A stretch of DNA of 64,000 bases from Marinomonas atlantica (GTDB lineage: Bacteria > Pseudomonadota > Gammaproteobacteria > Pseudomonadales > Marinomonadaceae): NCBI RefSeq assembly GCF_001639725.1, contig NZ_LTAW01000003.1, forward strand, positions 124,001 to 188,000. Reading direction: 5' to 3'. Below the pieces are notes generated by a model that had not been told where the DNA came from, made no database searches, and worked only from the letters and a program-made list of their open reading frames with translations. Below, one piece after another: positions 34,357 through 44,267 of this stretch (its first letter is position 1; each line of letters starts with the position of its first letter). A program made the position numbers and the translations under genes.

Positions 34357-34623
34357 ATGGCAAGCGGATGGGCGCACGAAGGTGCGGTGCAAGAACAAAT
34401 TGATGCAACGGTTAACTCGGCGGTCGAGCGTGCGCGTAGTCGTTTGACGGTAGGTGATAGTTTAGAGTTCTGCGAAGAATGTGATGCAGAGATTCCTGAA
34501 AAGCGCCGTAATGCGATTCCTGGTGTGCGTTTGTGCATCGCTTGTCAGTCTGAATTAGAAAGCAGTGACAAGGCTCAGAGTCTTTATAACCGTAGTGGCA
34601 GTAAAGACAGCCAGTTGCGTTAG
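34357..34623 (+). CDS. DksA/TraR-type zinc finger protein (YbiI-like)
   Basis: An 88-residue protein with the C4 zinc finger of the DksA/TraR family: CEECDAEIPEKRR and LCIACQSELE (Cys ~45, 48, 65, 68). It lacks the long coiled coil of DksA and is the size of TraR/YbiI, which can bind the RNA polymerase secondary channel. It starts MASGWAHEGAVQEQID, close to other short members. Confidence 0.85.
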   Translation: MASGWAHEGAVQEQIDATVNSAVERARSRLTVGDSLEFCEECDAEIPEKRRNAIPGVRLCIACQSELESSDKAQSLYNRSGSKDSQLR

Positions 34624-34676
34624 CATTGTACCTATGATGGATCGACACATAAGAACTATCGGGTGTCATTTGACAT

Positions 34677-34702
34677 AAAAAAAGCCCCGCAGTTGCGGGG
34701 CT
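34677..34702 (-). terminator. Intrinsic terminator of ppsA
   Basis: A 9-bp stem (AGCCCCGCA / TGCGGGGCT) with a two-base loop; on the minus strand it is followed by seven T. It lies 24 bp past the ppsA stop. Confidence 0.9.
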
Positions 34703-34725
34703 AAGAACTTAGAGAGTGCTGTTAG

Positions 34726-37122
34726 TTAAACAGCGTTCTGACTCAATGAAGCATTTGCTTTTAATACTTCATCAAGATGCAGCCATGTCTCAACCACTGT
34801 GTCAGGGTTTAAAGAGACGCTGTCGATACCTTGTGCCACCAACCAGTCAGCAAAATCTGCATGATCGGATGGGCCTTGGCCACAAATACCAACGTATTTT
34901 CCTTTTGCTTTACAGGCTTCGATCGCCATTTTGAGCAGTTTCTTAACCGCAGGGTTACGTTCATCAAACTTGTCCGCAATCAAACCAGAGTCACGGTCTA
35001 GGCCCAGTGTCAGCTGTGTTAGGTCGTTTGAGCCGATTGAGAAGCCATCAAAGAATTCTAAGAACTCATCCGCCAGCAGAGCGTTTGATGGTAGCTCACA
35101 CATCATGATGATCTTAAGACCGTTCTCGCCACGTACTAGTCCATGTTCCGCCAGTAGAGCAATCACTTGTTCTGCTTCTTCAAGCGTACGCACGAATGGG
35201 ATCATGATTTGTACGTTGGTGAAGCCCATTTCGTTGCGAACTCGACGCATGGCTTCACATTCAAGCGCGAAGCAATCACGGAACGACTCGTCTATGTAGC
35301 GCGCCGCACCGCGGAAGCCCAGCATTGGGTTTTCTTCATCTGGTTCGAACTGAGGACCGCCAACCATGTTGTGGTATTCGTTCGATTTAAAGTCAGATAA
35401 ACGCACGATCACGGGTTTGTCTGCAAATGAACAGGCCAGTGTAGAGACACCTTCTACAAGCTTTTCAACGTAGAACTCTACTGGGCCTTCGTAGCCTGCA
35501 ATACGGTGATTGATCTCTTCTTTAAGGCCCGCATCCATTTTGTCGAAATTCAATAGAGCTTTCGGGTGAATGCCGATCATGCGGTTGATGATGAACTCTA
35601 GACGCGCTAGACCCACACCTGCGTTTGGTAACATAGCAAAGTCAAAAGCACGGTTAGGGTTGCCTACGTTCATCATGACTTTAACCGGAAGCTGAGGCAT
35701 GTTGCCGACTTCAGACGTGACAACGTCGAATTTCAGTTCACCTTGGTAAACGAACCCCATGTCGCCTTGCGCACATGAAACGGTGACATCTTGTCCGCTT
35801 TTAAGCGTTTCTGTTGCATCACCTGTACCCACAACCGCTGGAATGCCTAATTCACGCGCGATGATCGCTGCGTGACAGGTACGGCCGCCACGATTGGTCA
35901 CGATAGCGGAAGCTTTCTTCATGATGGGTTCCCAATCAGGGTCGGTAATGTCTGTTACCAGTACGTCACCTTCTTGAATGCGGTCCATTTCATTGATGGA
36001 GCTAAGCACTTTTACAGAACCTGAGCCGATTTTGTGGCCGATGGCTCGGCCAGTCGTTAGGACTGGGCCTGAATCCTTAAGGTTGTAGCTTTCCATGCTT
36101 TGCGCATTGGATTGCGAGCGAACCGTTTCAGGGCGCGCTTGTACGATGTAGATTTTGCCGTCGATGCCGTCTTTCGCCCATTCAACGTCCATTGGGCGTT
36201 GGTAGTGTTTTTCGATGATCAATGACTGACGTGCCAGATCTTCGATTTCTTCATTTGTAAGAGCAAATTTGTTTTGCTGATCCAGTGCGACGGGAACGAT
36301 TTGAACAAATTCGTCACTGTCCGCTGCGGCGTATTCCATTTTCTGAGCTTTGCTGCCCAGTGTTTTACGAACCACAGCAGGACGACGTGCGTCTAAAGTG
36401 GCTTTGTGTACATGGTATTCGTCTGGGTTAACGGTTCCTTGAACCACCATTTCGCCTAGACCGTAGGCCGCAGTGATGAACACTACATCATCAAAACCAG
36501 ATTCTGTGTCCAGCGTAAACAAGACGCCTGATGCGCCAATGTCACTGCGCACCATTTTTTGAATGCCCGCTGACAAGGCAACGCCTTTATGCTCGAAGCC
36601 TTGGTGGACACGGTAAGAGATGGCGCGGTCATTGAATAGAGAGGCGAATACTTGTTTGATGGTCAGTTTGACGGCGTCTAAACCTTGCACGTTTAGAAAC
36701 GTCTCTTGTTGACCCGCAAAAGAGGCGTCCGGTAAGTCTTCAGCGGTCGCAGAAGAGCGTACTGCAAACGAGGCACCTTCATTGTCATTAGAAAGCTGAG
36801 AGTAAGCTTGTTCGATTTCTTGGTTGAATTCGTCAGAGAATGGCGCTTCTTCGATCCATGTGCGGATCGTTTTGCCTGCTTGCGCTAGCGCTTGCACGTC
36901 ATCAACGTTTAGAGAATCCAATAGATCGTGAATTTGCTTATTTAGGCCGCTTTCTTCTAGAAACGCTTGATAAGCATAAGCAGTTGTAGCAAAGCCATTG
37001 GGTACTTGAATACCTAAATCAGATAGGTTGGAAATCATTTCGCCTAAAGACGCGTTCTTTCCACCGACTTCGCCTACGTCTTCAAGACGAAGATCACTAA
37101 ACCACTTAATAAAATTGCTCAC
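34726..37122 (-). CDS. ppsA: Phosphoenolpyruvate synthase
   Basis: Converts pyruvate and ATP to PEP, AMP and phosphate for gluconeogenesis. The 798-residue protein has the N-terminal ATP-grasp domain ([40 protein letters not shown]), the swivelling His domain with catalytic His in [14 protein letters not shown] (~residue 415), and the PEP-binding TIM barrel with [20 protein letters not shown] and the catalytic Cys in [12 protein letters not shown]. ppsR, its regulator, is divergent across a 185-bp gap. Confidence 0.97.
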   Translation of the reverse strand: MSNFIKWFSDLRLEDVGEVGGKNASLGEMISNLSDLGIQVPNGFATTAYAYQAFLEESGLNKQIHDLLDSLNVDDVQALAQAGKTIRTWIEEAPFSDEFNQEIEQAYSQLSNDNEGASFAVRSSATAEDLPDASFAGQQETFLNVQGLDAVKLTIKQVFASLFNDRAISYRVHQGFEHKGVALSAGIQKMVRSDIGASGVLFTLDTESGFDDVVFITAAYGLGEMVVQGTVNPDEYHVHKATLDARRPAVVRKTLGSKAQKMEYAAADSDEFVQIVPVALDQQNKFALTNEEIEDLARQSLIIEKHYQRPMDVEWAKDGIDGKIYIVQARPETVRSQSNAQSMESYNLKDSGPVLTTGRAIGHKIGSGSVKVLSSINEMDRIQEGDVLVTDITDPDWEPIMKKASAIVTNRGGRTCHAAIIARELGIPAVVGTGDATETLKSGQDVTVSCAQGDMGFVYQGELKFDVVTSEVGNMPQLPVKVMMNVGNPNRAFDFAMLPNAGVGLARLEFIINRMIGIHPKALLNFDKMDAGLKEEINHRIAGYEGPVEFYVEKLVEGVSTLACSFADKPVIVRLSDFKSNEYHNMVGGPQFEPDEENPMLGFRGAARYIDESFRDCFALECEAMRRVRNEMGFTNVQIMIPFVRTLEEAEQVIALLAEHGLVRGENGLKIIMMCELPSNALLADEFLEFFDGFSIGSNDLTQLTLGLDRDSGLIADKFDERNPAVKKLLKMAIEACKAKGKYVGICGQGPSDHADFADWLVAQGIDSVSLNPDTVVETWLHLDEVLKANASLSQNAV

Positions 37123-37307
37123 ACTGTACTCCAGCTTGCTCTATGAAAATGATTATTTTTGTTGTCGCTCATTAGCTTGCCAACTAATAACGAATAGAGT
37201 CATTGTAAAAAGAGACACGTAGATGAATAAAATTGATTATTTGATGTTGTTTTATTTCAATCAGTTTTTTTCATGTGGTTGTTTTACAACAAAAATGGAG
37301 TATTACA

Positions 37308-38111
37308 GTGAAAGTATATTTTGTCTCAGATGGTACAGCGATCACTGCGGAAGTGTTTGGCCAAGCCATGCTGTCTTTTTTTGATGTGGCTGTTAAACAG
37401 GAAAGTGTGCCGTTTCTCAGTACTCTAGATCAAGCGCATGGTTTTTGCCGACAGCTCCAAGAAGAGGCTGACCGAGGTGAAAAGACGTTAGTGTTCTTTA
37501 CCATCTCGGACCCCAAGATTCGTGCTGTTATCGAATCCTGTGACAGTCATTGCTATAACTTGTTTGGTGAACTGCTGTCACCAATAGAGAAAGCGTTAGG
37601 TGTTCCTGCGCAACCTAATGCGCAAAAAGCGCATGGTATTAAAGCGGGTGTTTATGATTGCAGGATAGACGCGATTAACTACGCTCTGGCGAATGATGAC
37701 GGGGCCTCTGTCAAAAATTACGATGAAGCGGAAATTATTTTGCTGGGGGTGTCTCGCTCAGGCAAAACGCCGACGAGTTTGTACCTAGCAATGCAGTATG
37801 GCATCAAAGCGGCAAACTACCCTTTAACAGAAGATGATTTTGATAATGTGGGGTTGCCGAAGGTCTTAAAACCGCACAAGCATAAGTTGTTTGGTTTAAC
37901 GATTAACCCAGATCGCTTGCATGAAATTCGCACAGGACGTATGGCGGCGAGTAAATATGCGTCTTCGCGTCAATGTCGTTACGAATTAGATGAAGTGGAG
38001 GCTATTTATCGTCAAGCGCGTGTACCGTTTTTGAATACGACATTTTTATCAGTGGAGGAAATTTCCACCAGAATCATGGCAGAGATGCATTTAAGCCGAA
38101 ATCGAGGCTAA
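37308..38111 (+). CDS. ppsR: PEP synthase regulatory kinase/pyrophosphorylase PpsR
   Basis: DUF299 bifunctional enzyme that inactivates PpsA by ADP-dependent threonine phosphorylation and reactivates it by Pi-dependent dephosphorylation. Signatures: YFVSDGTAITAEVFGQAML at the N terminus, the P-loop GVSRSGKTPTSLYLA (~residue 150) and RQCRYELDEVEAIY near 225. GTG at 37308 with GGAG upstream matches the family start; a frame to 37275 is an unlikely extension. Confidence 0.94.
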   Translation: MKVYFVSDGTAITAEVFGQAMLSFFDVAVKQESVPFLSTLDQAHGFCRQLQEEADRGEKTLVFFTISDPKIRAVIESCDSHCYNLFGELLSPIEKALGVPAQPNAQKAHGIKAGVYDCRIDAINYALANDDGASVKNYDEAEIILLGVSRSGKTPTSLYLAMQYGIKAANYPLTEDDFDNVGLPKVLKPHKHKLFGLTINPDRLHEIRTGRMAASKYASSRQCRYELDEVEAIYRQARVPFLNTTFLSVEEISTRIMAEMHLSRNRG

Positions 38112-38428
38112 GAAAAAAACCAATAAACCCATCTAAAAAATTGATATGTCGGCCAAATGGCCTATTTTTTATCGTATATCGAGCACTTTTAGGCGTGTTT
38201 TTATGGTTTTCACAGGTAACCTTAGCTTAGGTTTGTTACCAAAATAGACACATAACGACAGACATGTTGTGTAATTACTAAGATTAAGCGAGGTAACTTG
38301 CAGCTATGATGAAGATTGTAGTGTGAGTTAGAGAGTATTTTTTAAGAATAACTTATACTTAACGCATAGATAAACACACATTTAAAGAAGTACGCAAAGG
38401 CGAGCTTCTACTTATAGGACGGTACCGT
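38112..38428. other. Gap between ppsR and rnr
   Basis: A short hairpin (GGCC-AAAT-GGCC, 38151-38162) followed by TATTTTTT can end the ppsR transcript. The rest must contain the rnr promoter and leader; AT-rich segments such as ACTTATACTTAAC (38347 onward) are possible -10 regions, but none stands out. No coding sequence is seen. Confidence 0.4.
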
Positions 38429-41017
38429 TTGAGTAAAAAAAGCATTCATGACCCATTTCGAGATCGGGAAGCATCAAAATACGATAATCCCATTCCAAGT
38501 CGCGAATACATTCTAGAGCACATTGCCTCGGTGGGTCATCCTGTTACTCACCCTGAACTGTGCGAAGCGTTTAATTTAAAAGACGAAGATTCTATTGAAG
38601 CTGCTCGTCGACGTTTGATTGCCATGTGTCGCGATCATCAGTTGGTCAGTAACGCAGAAGACGCTTATGCCCCTGTGTTGGATAGTGAGCTGATTGAAGG
38701 CTATGTCCAAGGTCAAAAAGATGGCCATGGCTTCTTGTTACGCTCTGATGCCGATGACGTTTTCTTATCGCCGCGTCAGATGCAATCGGTGATGGACGGT
38801 GATTACGTTGTAGCGCGATTATCCGGTAAAACCATTAAAGGTCGACTTGACGGCGTTGTGGTTGAAGTCAAACAGCGCAAGCATACCAGTTTGGTAGGGC
38901 GTTACTATGAAGAGAGCGGGTCGGCTTTTGTAACGCCTGAAAACCCGCGCATCTCGCAAGACGTTATGATCGAGCAGTCATCAGGTTTGAATCCGAATCA
39001 TGGCCAATACGTTTTGGTCGAGATTGTGACTTACGCAGATCGTCGTACGCCAGCGAAAGGCATCGTGAAAAAGATCCTGGGTGACTTTATGGCGCCAGGT
39101 CTGGAAATCGATGTGGCGATTCATAATTACGACATTCCTAACGAATGGCCGAAAGAGGTTGAAAAACAAGTTCGCCACTTCACTACAGAAGTAGCCGAAG
39201 AAGATAAACTACATCGCGTGGATTTGCGTCAAACGCCATTTGTGACGATTGATGGTGAAGATGCACGTGATTTTGATGATGCGGTGTATTGTGAAAAAAC
39301 CGCTGGCGGATGGAAGCTGTACGTTGCCATTGCTGATGTGTCGAATTATGTGAAAAAAGGCTCTCCTTTAGATGAGGAAGCCATTTCGCGTGGTAACTCA
39401 GTGTACTTCCCTGGGCGAGTCGTCCCAATGTTACCGGAAGTGCTGTCGAACGGTTTGTGTTCTTTGAATCCAAATGTTGATCGATTGGCGATGGTGGCAG
39501 AAATTTCGTTGACCAGCCGTGGCAAAATGCGTGGCTATAAATTTTACGAAGGCATTATCAATTCTCATGCTCGTCTGACGTATTCAAAAGTTGCAAAAAT
39601 GATTGCATCTGAGCCAGATGAACAGGGCGTTGAGCTGCGCGAGCGTTACCAAAATATCATCACCCACATCGATGAGCTGTACAGTCTTTATAAAGTATTG
39701 CGTGAAGCGCGCGAGATTCGTGGCGCCATGGACTTTGATACTGTCGAAACACGTATGGTGTTTGACGAGAATTCGAAGATCGATCAAATCGTACCAATTG
39801 AGCGAAATGACGCGCATAAACTGATTGAAGAGTGCATGTTAACAGCTAACGTGGCGTCTGCTGAGTTATTGCTTAAGGCGAATATTTCAGCGTTGTTCCG
39901 TATCCATGAAGGCCCGCGTGAAGAGAAGTTGATAGCACTGCGTACTTACTTATCAGTACTTGGGCTAGAAATGGGGGGCGGTATTAAACCCACTCCACAA
40001 GATTACGCAGACCTTGCTGAGAAAATCCGTGATCGAGCGGATGCACGCAGTATACAAACAATGCTACTGCGCTCTATGTCTCAGGCGGTTTATCAACCAG
40101 ATAATGTTGGTCACTTTGGCTTAGCTTACGAAGCCTACACGCATTTTACGTCGCCTATTCGTCGTTACCCAGATTTATTGGTTCATCGTGCTATTCGTTA
40201 TTTGATCCGTGGCGAAGGTGCACCAAAAATGCGCCAAGCCTACAAAGTCCCAGGCAGCCCAACGATCAAAGCCAACAAAATTTACGATTACGATGATGCA
40301 GAAATGGATCAGTTTGGTGAAAACTGTTCGGTTACTGAGCGCCGCGCTGATGAAGCCACGCGTGATGTAGAGTCTTGGTTGAAGTGTCAGTATGTAGAGC
40401 AGCATCTTGATCAAGAATTTGATGGCATCGTAACAGCCGTAACACCATTTGGCTTGTTTGTTGAGCTGGGTGGTTTGTATGTCGATGGCTTGGTTCACGT
40501 ATCAGGCTTAGGCGATGACTACTTTGTGCATGACCCTGAGCATCAAGCGATGATCGGCGAACGTACGGGTAAAGTTTATCGTTTGGGTGAACAGGTTCGT
40601 GTCACGGTTGCGAGTGTTAACTTAGAGCAGCGCAAAATTGACCTAAAAATGGTTGCTAACCGTGCGAAGCCAAAACCTAAGCCTCGTATGGACCGTAATG
40701 AGCTGACCGAGCTTGAAATGCAGTTGGCTCAATTGCCTCCTATCGAGCTTGGTGGACGTTCGAAGCCCAAAGAAACGGGTGATCGTGCAGGGCAAAAAGC
40801 GCCAGCTGAAGAGGAATGGAGCAACAAACCTAAGCAAAAATCCAATAAGAAAAAGGATTCAAGCAAAGGCAAAAAGCCCAAAAGTAAAAAGCCTGCCGCT
40901 GAAACTGATAAAAAATCACCTTTGAAAAAAGCAAAGAAAGCCATTGGTAACAAAGCCAAGAAGCTTAAGACCAAGGTGAAAAAGAAAAGCAATGCCAAAG
41001 CGCGTGCTAAAGATTAA
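38429..41017 (+). CDS. rnr: Ribonuclease R
   Basis: A 3'-5' exoribonuclease that degrades structured RNA. The 862-residue protein has an N-terminal winged helix and cold-shock domains, the RNB catalytic domain with metal-binding aspartates (VTIDGEDARDFDDAVY, ~residue 270), FTSPIRRYPDLLVHRAIRY near 570, an S1 domain (GIVTAVTPFGLFVELGGLYV, ~665) and a Lys-rich tail of ~100 residues. The tail is longer and more basic than in E. coli, as often seen in marine species. TTG start with GGACGGTACC upstream. rlmB follows by 31 bp. Confidence 0.95.
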   Translation: MSKKSIHDPFRDREASKYDNPIPSREYILEHIASVGHPVTHPELCEAFNLKDEDSIEAARRRLIAMCRDHQLVSNAEDAYAPVLDSELIEGYVQGQKDGHGFLLRSDADDVFLSPRQMQSVMDGDYVVARLSGKTIKGRLDGVVVEVKQRKHTSLVGRYYEESGSAFVTPENPRISQDVMIEQSSGLNPNHGQYVLVEIVTYADRRTPAKGIVKKILGDFMAPGLEIDVAIHNYDIPNEWPKEVEKQVRHFTTEVAEEDKLHRVDLRQTPFVTIDGEDARDFDDAVYCEKTAGGWKLYVAIADVSNYVKKGSPLDEEAISRGNSVYFPGRVVPMLPEVLSNGLCSLNPNVDRLAMVAEISLTSRGKMRGYKFYEGIINSHARLTYSKVAKMIASEPDEQGVELRERYQNIITHIDELYSLYKVLREAREIRGAMDFDTVETRMVFDENSKIDQIVPIERNDAHKLIEECMLTANVASAELLLKANISALFRIHEGPREEKLIALRTYLSVLGLEMGGGIKPTPQDYADLAEKIRDRADARSIQTMLLRSMSQAVYQPDNVGHFGLAYEAYTHFTSPIRRYPDLLVHRAIRYLIRGEGAPKMRQAYKVPGSPTIKANKIYDYDDAEMDQFGENCSVTERRADEATRDVESWLKCQYVEQHLDQEFDGIVTAVTPFGLFVELGGLYVDGLVHVSGLGDDYFVHDPEHQAMIGERTGKVYRLGEQVRVTVASVNLEQRKIDLKMVANRAKPKPKPRMDRNELTELEMQLAQLPPIELGGRSKPKETGDRAGQKAPAEEEWSNKPKQKSNKKKDSSKGKKPKSKKPAAETDKKSPLKKAKKAIGNKAKKLKTKVKKKSNAKARAKD

Positions 41018-41048
41018 CCACAATTTCTGAAAAGAGTAGTACAGCCAA

Positions 41049-41813
41049 ATGGCAGATTTAGATTGGGTATATGGCCTTCACGCCGTAGAAAACGCACTAG
41101 GCCAAGACGGTAAAGTGAAAGAAGTTCGCCTCCAAGAGGGGCGAGACGACAAGAAGATGCAGCGTATTATTAAGTTGTGTCAGGAACAAAAAATTCGCAT
41201 TCAGCAAGTGCCTCGTCGTGATCTTGATCAGCTGTTTACCAGCAGTAAAGATCGTGTGGTTCATCAAGGCGTGGTTGCCTACGCTGAGGTGACCAAAATG
41301 GGTGATGAGAAAGATCTCGAGCGTATGGTGAAAAACCTCGAGGAAACACCACTGATCATTATTCTTGATGGTGTCACAGACCCGCATAACTTAGGCGCTT
41401 GTTTACGAAGTGCCGATGCGGCCGGCGCACATGCACTTGTTATTCCAAAAGATAAATCGGCGACGCTAAACGCAACGGTAAGCAAAGTAGCCTGTGGCGC
41501 GGCAGAAAGTATGCCTGTGTATTCGGTGACAAACTTGGCGCGTGCGATGAAGAAGCTTCAGGATCTTGGTGTTTGGATTTTTGGCACCGCAGGCGAAGCA
41601 ACGCAAACGCTTTATCAGCAAGATTTAACCATTCCAACTGCCATTGTTATGGGCGCGGAAGGTGACGGCATGCGTCGTTTGACACGCGAACAATGTGATT
41701 ACCTGATCAAACTGCCAATGGCGGGTGTTGTCACCAGTCTGAACGTTTCCGTGGCAACGGGCGTTTGTTTGTATGAAGTTGTACGTCAACGTGCTGTGAA
41801 AGCAGGTGTATAA
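41049..41813 (+). CDS. rlmB: 23S rRNA (guanosine-2251-2'-O)-methyltransferase RlmB
   Basis: SpoU/TrmH-family methyltransferase, 254 residues. An N-terminal L30e-like RNA-binding domain (WVYGLHAVENAL) precedes the trefoil-knot SAM-binding domain: motif 1 DGVTDPHNLGACLRSADAAG, motif 2 IVMGAEGDGMRRLT, motif 3 LPMAGVVTSLNVSVATGVCL. The pairing with rnr is conserved across gammaproteobacteria. Confidence 0.96.
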   Translation: MADLDWVYGLHAVENALGQDGKVKEVRLQEGRDDKKMQRIIKLCQEQKIRIQQVPRRDLDQLFTSSKDRVVHQGVVAYAEVTKMGDEKDLERMVKNLEETPLIIILDGVTDPHNLGACLRSADAAGAHALVIPKDKSATLNATVSKVACGAAESMPVYSVTNLARAMKKLQDLGVWIFGTAGEATQTLYQQDLTIPTAIVMGAEGDGMRRLTREQCDYLIKLPMAGVVTSLNVSVATGVCLYEVVRQRAVKAGV

Positions 41814-41833
41814 TCTGCGTTGATGGTTATTAG

Positions 41834-42910
41834 GTGAGTGAAACGGTCGTGTTAAAAAGCTTTGAAGTCACTGCGCTAAGTGGTGAGTTAGACAACGATA
41901 TTCAACATAAAATTGATTTTAAAACGAAACCACCAGGTTCGCTTGGTGGGTTAGAATCGATTGCATTTCAAGTTGCGCGTATTCAACGTACCTTGGTGCC
42001 GTCGTTGCAACGTGCGCAGATGCTGGTCTTTGCGGCCGATCATGGCGCAGTGGATCAAGGTATTAGTGCTTTCCCCCAAGAAGTGACGCCGCAGATGGTG
42101 ACGAATTTCTTGGCCGGTGGTGCCGCCGTCAGTGTTTTTTGTCGTCAGCATAGCGTCGCTCTGAAAGTCGTGGATGTCGGGGTGAAGGTCGATTTACCGG
42201 ATCATCCGCTACTGTCAAAGCGTAAAGTGGCTTACGCAAGCCAAGACTTTTCTGTGGCGCCCGCACTCACGCTTGAGCAAGTGAATCAAGCGCTCGAAGC
42301 TGGTGCAAAGGAAGTCGAGAGTGCTGAAAAATCCGGTGTCGATATCTTACTTTTTGGTGAGATGGGCATTGGTAATACTGGCGTGTCGTCGTGCATGTTG
42401 AGTGCAATGACCGGTCAAGCACCAGAGCAAACTGCAGGTCGCGGCACCGGCTTAGACGAACAAGGTGTTTCGCGAAAAGCGGATATCATAGCCGCTTCAT
42501 TGCAACGAGCTGAGGCGGAATTGAATAAGCCTATCGGCGAGTGGGCACCTTGGGAAGTAGCGACGCAAGTGGGCGGTTTAGAAATACTGGCGATGTCTGG
42601 TGCGATGCTACGCTGTGCTGAGTTAGGCAAACCGTTTGTGGTAGATGGCTTTATTTGCACAGTAGCGTTGCTTTTTGCCAGTAAGCTACAGAGCCATGTG
42701 GTGGATTACGCTATTTTTGCTCACCAGTCGAATGAACAAGCCCATCAAGCGCTGCTCGAGTATTTCAATGCGGAGCCTATTCTGAAACTGGATCTACGTT
42801 TGGGCGAAGGATCGGGTGCGATTCTGAGTTATCCGATAATTCAAAGTGCAGTAGCATTTTTTAATGAGATGGCTAGCTTTGAATCGGCAGGAGTGAGTAA
42901 TGCGACTTGA
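41834..42910 (+). CDS. cobT: Nicotinate-nucleotide-dimethylbenzimidazole phosphoribosyltransferase
   Basis: Makes alpha-ribazole phosphate for the lower ligand of cobalamin. Signatures: KPPGSLGGLESIAFQVARIQ near the N terminus, FAADHGAVDQGISAFPQEVT (~residue 65) and GEMGIGNTGVSSCMLSAMTG (~175). The catalytic Glu is in LRLGEGSGAIL near the C terminus. GTG start 20 bp after rlmB; the end overlaps cobS by 11 bp. BluB, which makes its substrate, is encoded at 54.5 kb. Confidence 0.95.
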   Translation: MSETVVLKSFEVTALSGELDNDIQHKIDFKTKPPGSLGGLESIAFQVARIQRTLVPSLQRAQMLVFAADHGAVDQGISAFPQEVTPQMVTNFLAGGAAVSVFCRQHSVALKVVDVGVKVDLPDHPLLSKRKVAYASQDFSVAPALTLEQVNQALEAGAKEVESAEKSGVDILLFGEMGIGNTGVSSCMLSAMTGQAPEQTAGRGTGLDEQGVSRKADIIAASLQRAEAELNKPIGEWAPWEVATQVGGLEILAMSGAMLRCAELGKPFVVDGFICTVALLFASKLQSHVVDYAIFAHQSNEQAHQALLEYFNAEPILKLDLRLGEGSGAILSYPIIQSAVAFFNEMASFESAGVSNAT

Positions 42911-43673
42911 CCAGGATTGGCAGGGCTTTTTAAGAAGCCTTGCTACCTACACACGAATCCCGCTAAACATTGAGTGGGACTCCCCAAAAAAGCACACGCC
43001 TAGCGTGTGCTTTTTACCATGGGTCGGTGTCATTGTCGCACTGATCAGCGCTTGGCCACTGCTAATGTCAGAATGGTCTGCCTCGTTTCAGGCCATTTTA
43101 ATGATGCTGTCGGCGGTGTTGCTGACAGGGGCTTTCCATGAGGATGGCTTAATGGATGCCTGCGACGGCTTAGTCGGCGGTTGGACGCCTGAGCAACGTT
43201 TATCCATTATGAAAGATTCTCGTGTTGGTAGTTATGGTGTTTTAGCCGGCCTGTTTAGTTTTGCTTTGAAGTGGTGGCTGCTGAGTCAGTGGTTGATCCA
43301 AGCCAATTGGCACGCCGATATAGGGGTTGTGTTGATGGGGTGGATCAGTGTTCATGTTGGCGCTCGCTGGCTACCTTTGGCGATTATGGCGAGTCTTACT
43401 TATGTCAATCCGAGTGGTAGTAAAGCACGCGCAATGATCTCGCCTTTTACTGTGCGTGGTGTTCTATGGGTGGTGCTGTCGATGCTGTGTGTTGCTCTGA
43501 TGGTGGGTGGAGCAATGTTTGTATCGATGTTGTTTACACTGGCTATGTGTTTCATTGCGTGCATAGTGTATTTACGCCGACGCATACAAGGTTATAACGG
43601 CGACACGTTAGGTGCGAGCGAGCAAATCGCAGAACTGTTGCTATTGTTTACATTATTAGGATGGCAAGCGTAA
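42900..43673 (+). CDS. cobS: Cobalamin-5-phosphate synthase CobS
   Basis: Membrane enzyme that joins alpha-ribazole(-phosphate) to adenosylcobinamide-GDP. The 257-residue protein has the CobS signature FHEDGLMDACDGLVGGWTPE and the following KDSRVGSYGVLAG, with about six spans. It overlaps cobT by 11 bp, and its stop overlaps the cobC start by one base (TAATG). A perfect 13-bp hairpin with a T tract, looking exactly like an intrinsic terminator, lies ~85 bp into the coding sequence. Confidence 0.94.
   Translation: MRLDQDWQGFLRSLATYTRIPLNIEWDSPKKHTPSVCFLPWVGVIVALISAWPLLMSEWSASFQAILMMLSAVLLTGAFHEDGLMDACDGLVGGWTPEQRLSIMKDSRVGSYGVLAGLFSFALKWWLLSQWLIQANWHADIGVVLMGWISVHVGARWLPLAIMASLTYVNPSGSKARAMISPFTVRGVLWVVLSMLCVALMVGGAMFVSMLFTLAMCFIACIVYLRRRIQGYNGDTLGASEQIAELLLLFTLLGWQA
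42986..43016 (+). terminator. Terminator-like hairpin inside cobS
   Basis: AAAAAGCACACGC (42987-42999) and GCGTGTGCTTTTT (43003-43015) pair perfectly over 13 bp around loop CTA, with the final T5 as U-tract. It lies in-frame in cobS, so translating ribosomes would block it; untranslated mRNA could terminate here. Confidence 0.55.
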
Positions 43674-44254
43674 TGAAGCTGTTGTTGATTCGACATCCCG
43701 AGCCGGATGTTGCGAAAGGGTTGTGTTATGGGCAGACGGATGTGCCAATTGTTGCGACGTGGCAGAGTGATGCTCAAGCAATTGACGATTGGCTGACACG
43801 TTATTATCCAGACAAAGCGTGGCAGTTTTATCATAGCCCGTTAACACGAACACGCCTGTTAGCAGAGCAGTTGAACTCAGCTTCAAAACCTGTTGAGGCG
43901 TTAAAAGAAGTGGATTTTGGCAATTGGGAAAATCGTTTATGGAATGACATTCCTAAGTCAGAAATCGATGCTTGGCGCACCGATCTAATGCATTCTTCGC
44001 CTTATCAAGGAGAGTCTTTGAATGATTTATTGTCACGGCTAATGGCTTGGTTTGAAAGTATACGAAAGGCCGATCAAGACACGGTGTTGGTGACCCATTC
44101 TGGTGTGATTAAGGTGATGCTGGTGGCGTTGTGTGAGCTTCCTCTAGAGCAGTGTTTCCGCTTTAATCCGACTTATTCCAGTATTACGGAACTTGATATC
44201 GGAGAAGGCTTTGCTTTGCTTAACCGTTTAGGCTCAGGCGACTGGACCGCGTAG
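43673..44254 (+). CDS. cobC: Alpha-ribazole phosphatase-like histidine phosphatase
   Basis: Histidine phosphatase family, 193 residues. The catalytic motif LLIRHPEPDVAKGLCYGQTD is at the N terminus with the RHPE variant typical of CobC-like enzymes in cob operons, and the second His lies in VLVTHSGVIKVMLV (~residue 140). It likely removes phosphate from alpha-ribazole-P or cobalamin-5'-P. ATG at 43673 overlaps the cobS stop; a TTG four codons upstream is not needed. Confidence 0.88.
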   Translation: MKLLLIRHPEPDVAKGLCYGQTDVPIVATWQSDAQAIDDWLTRYYPDKAWQFYHSPLTRTRLLAEQLNSASKPVEALKEVDFGNWENRLWNDIPKSEIDAWRTDLMHSSPYQGESLNDLLSRLMAWFESIRKADQDTVLVTHSGVIKVMLVALCELPLEQCFRFNPTYSSITELDIGEGFALLNRLGSGDWTA

Positions 44255-44267
44255 GTGAGGAGATAAG

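Noticed and set aside
34293-34669. Minus-strand frames opposite the DksA-like gene
   Set aside because: They are shadows of the zinc-finger gene, which has the clear CxxC-x16-CxxC motif on the plus strand.
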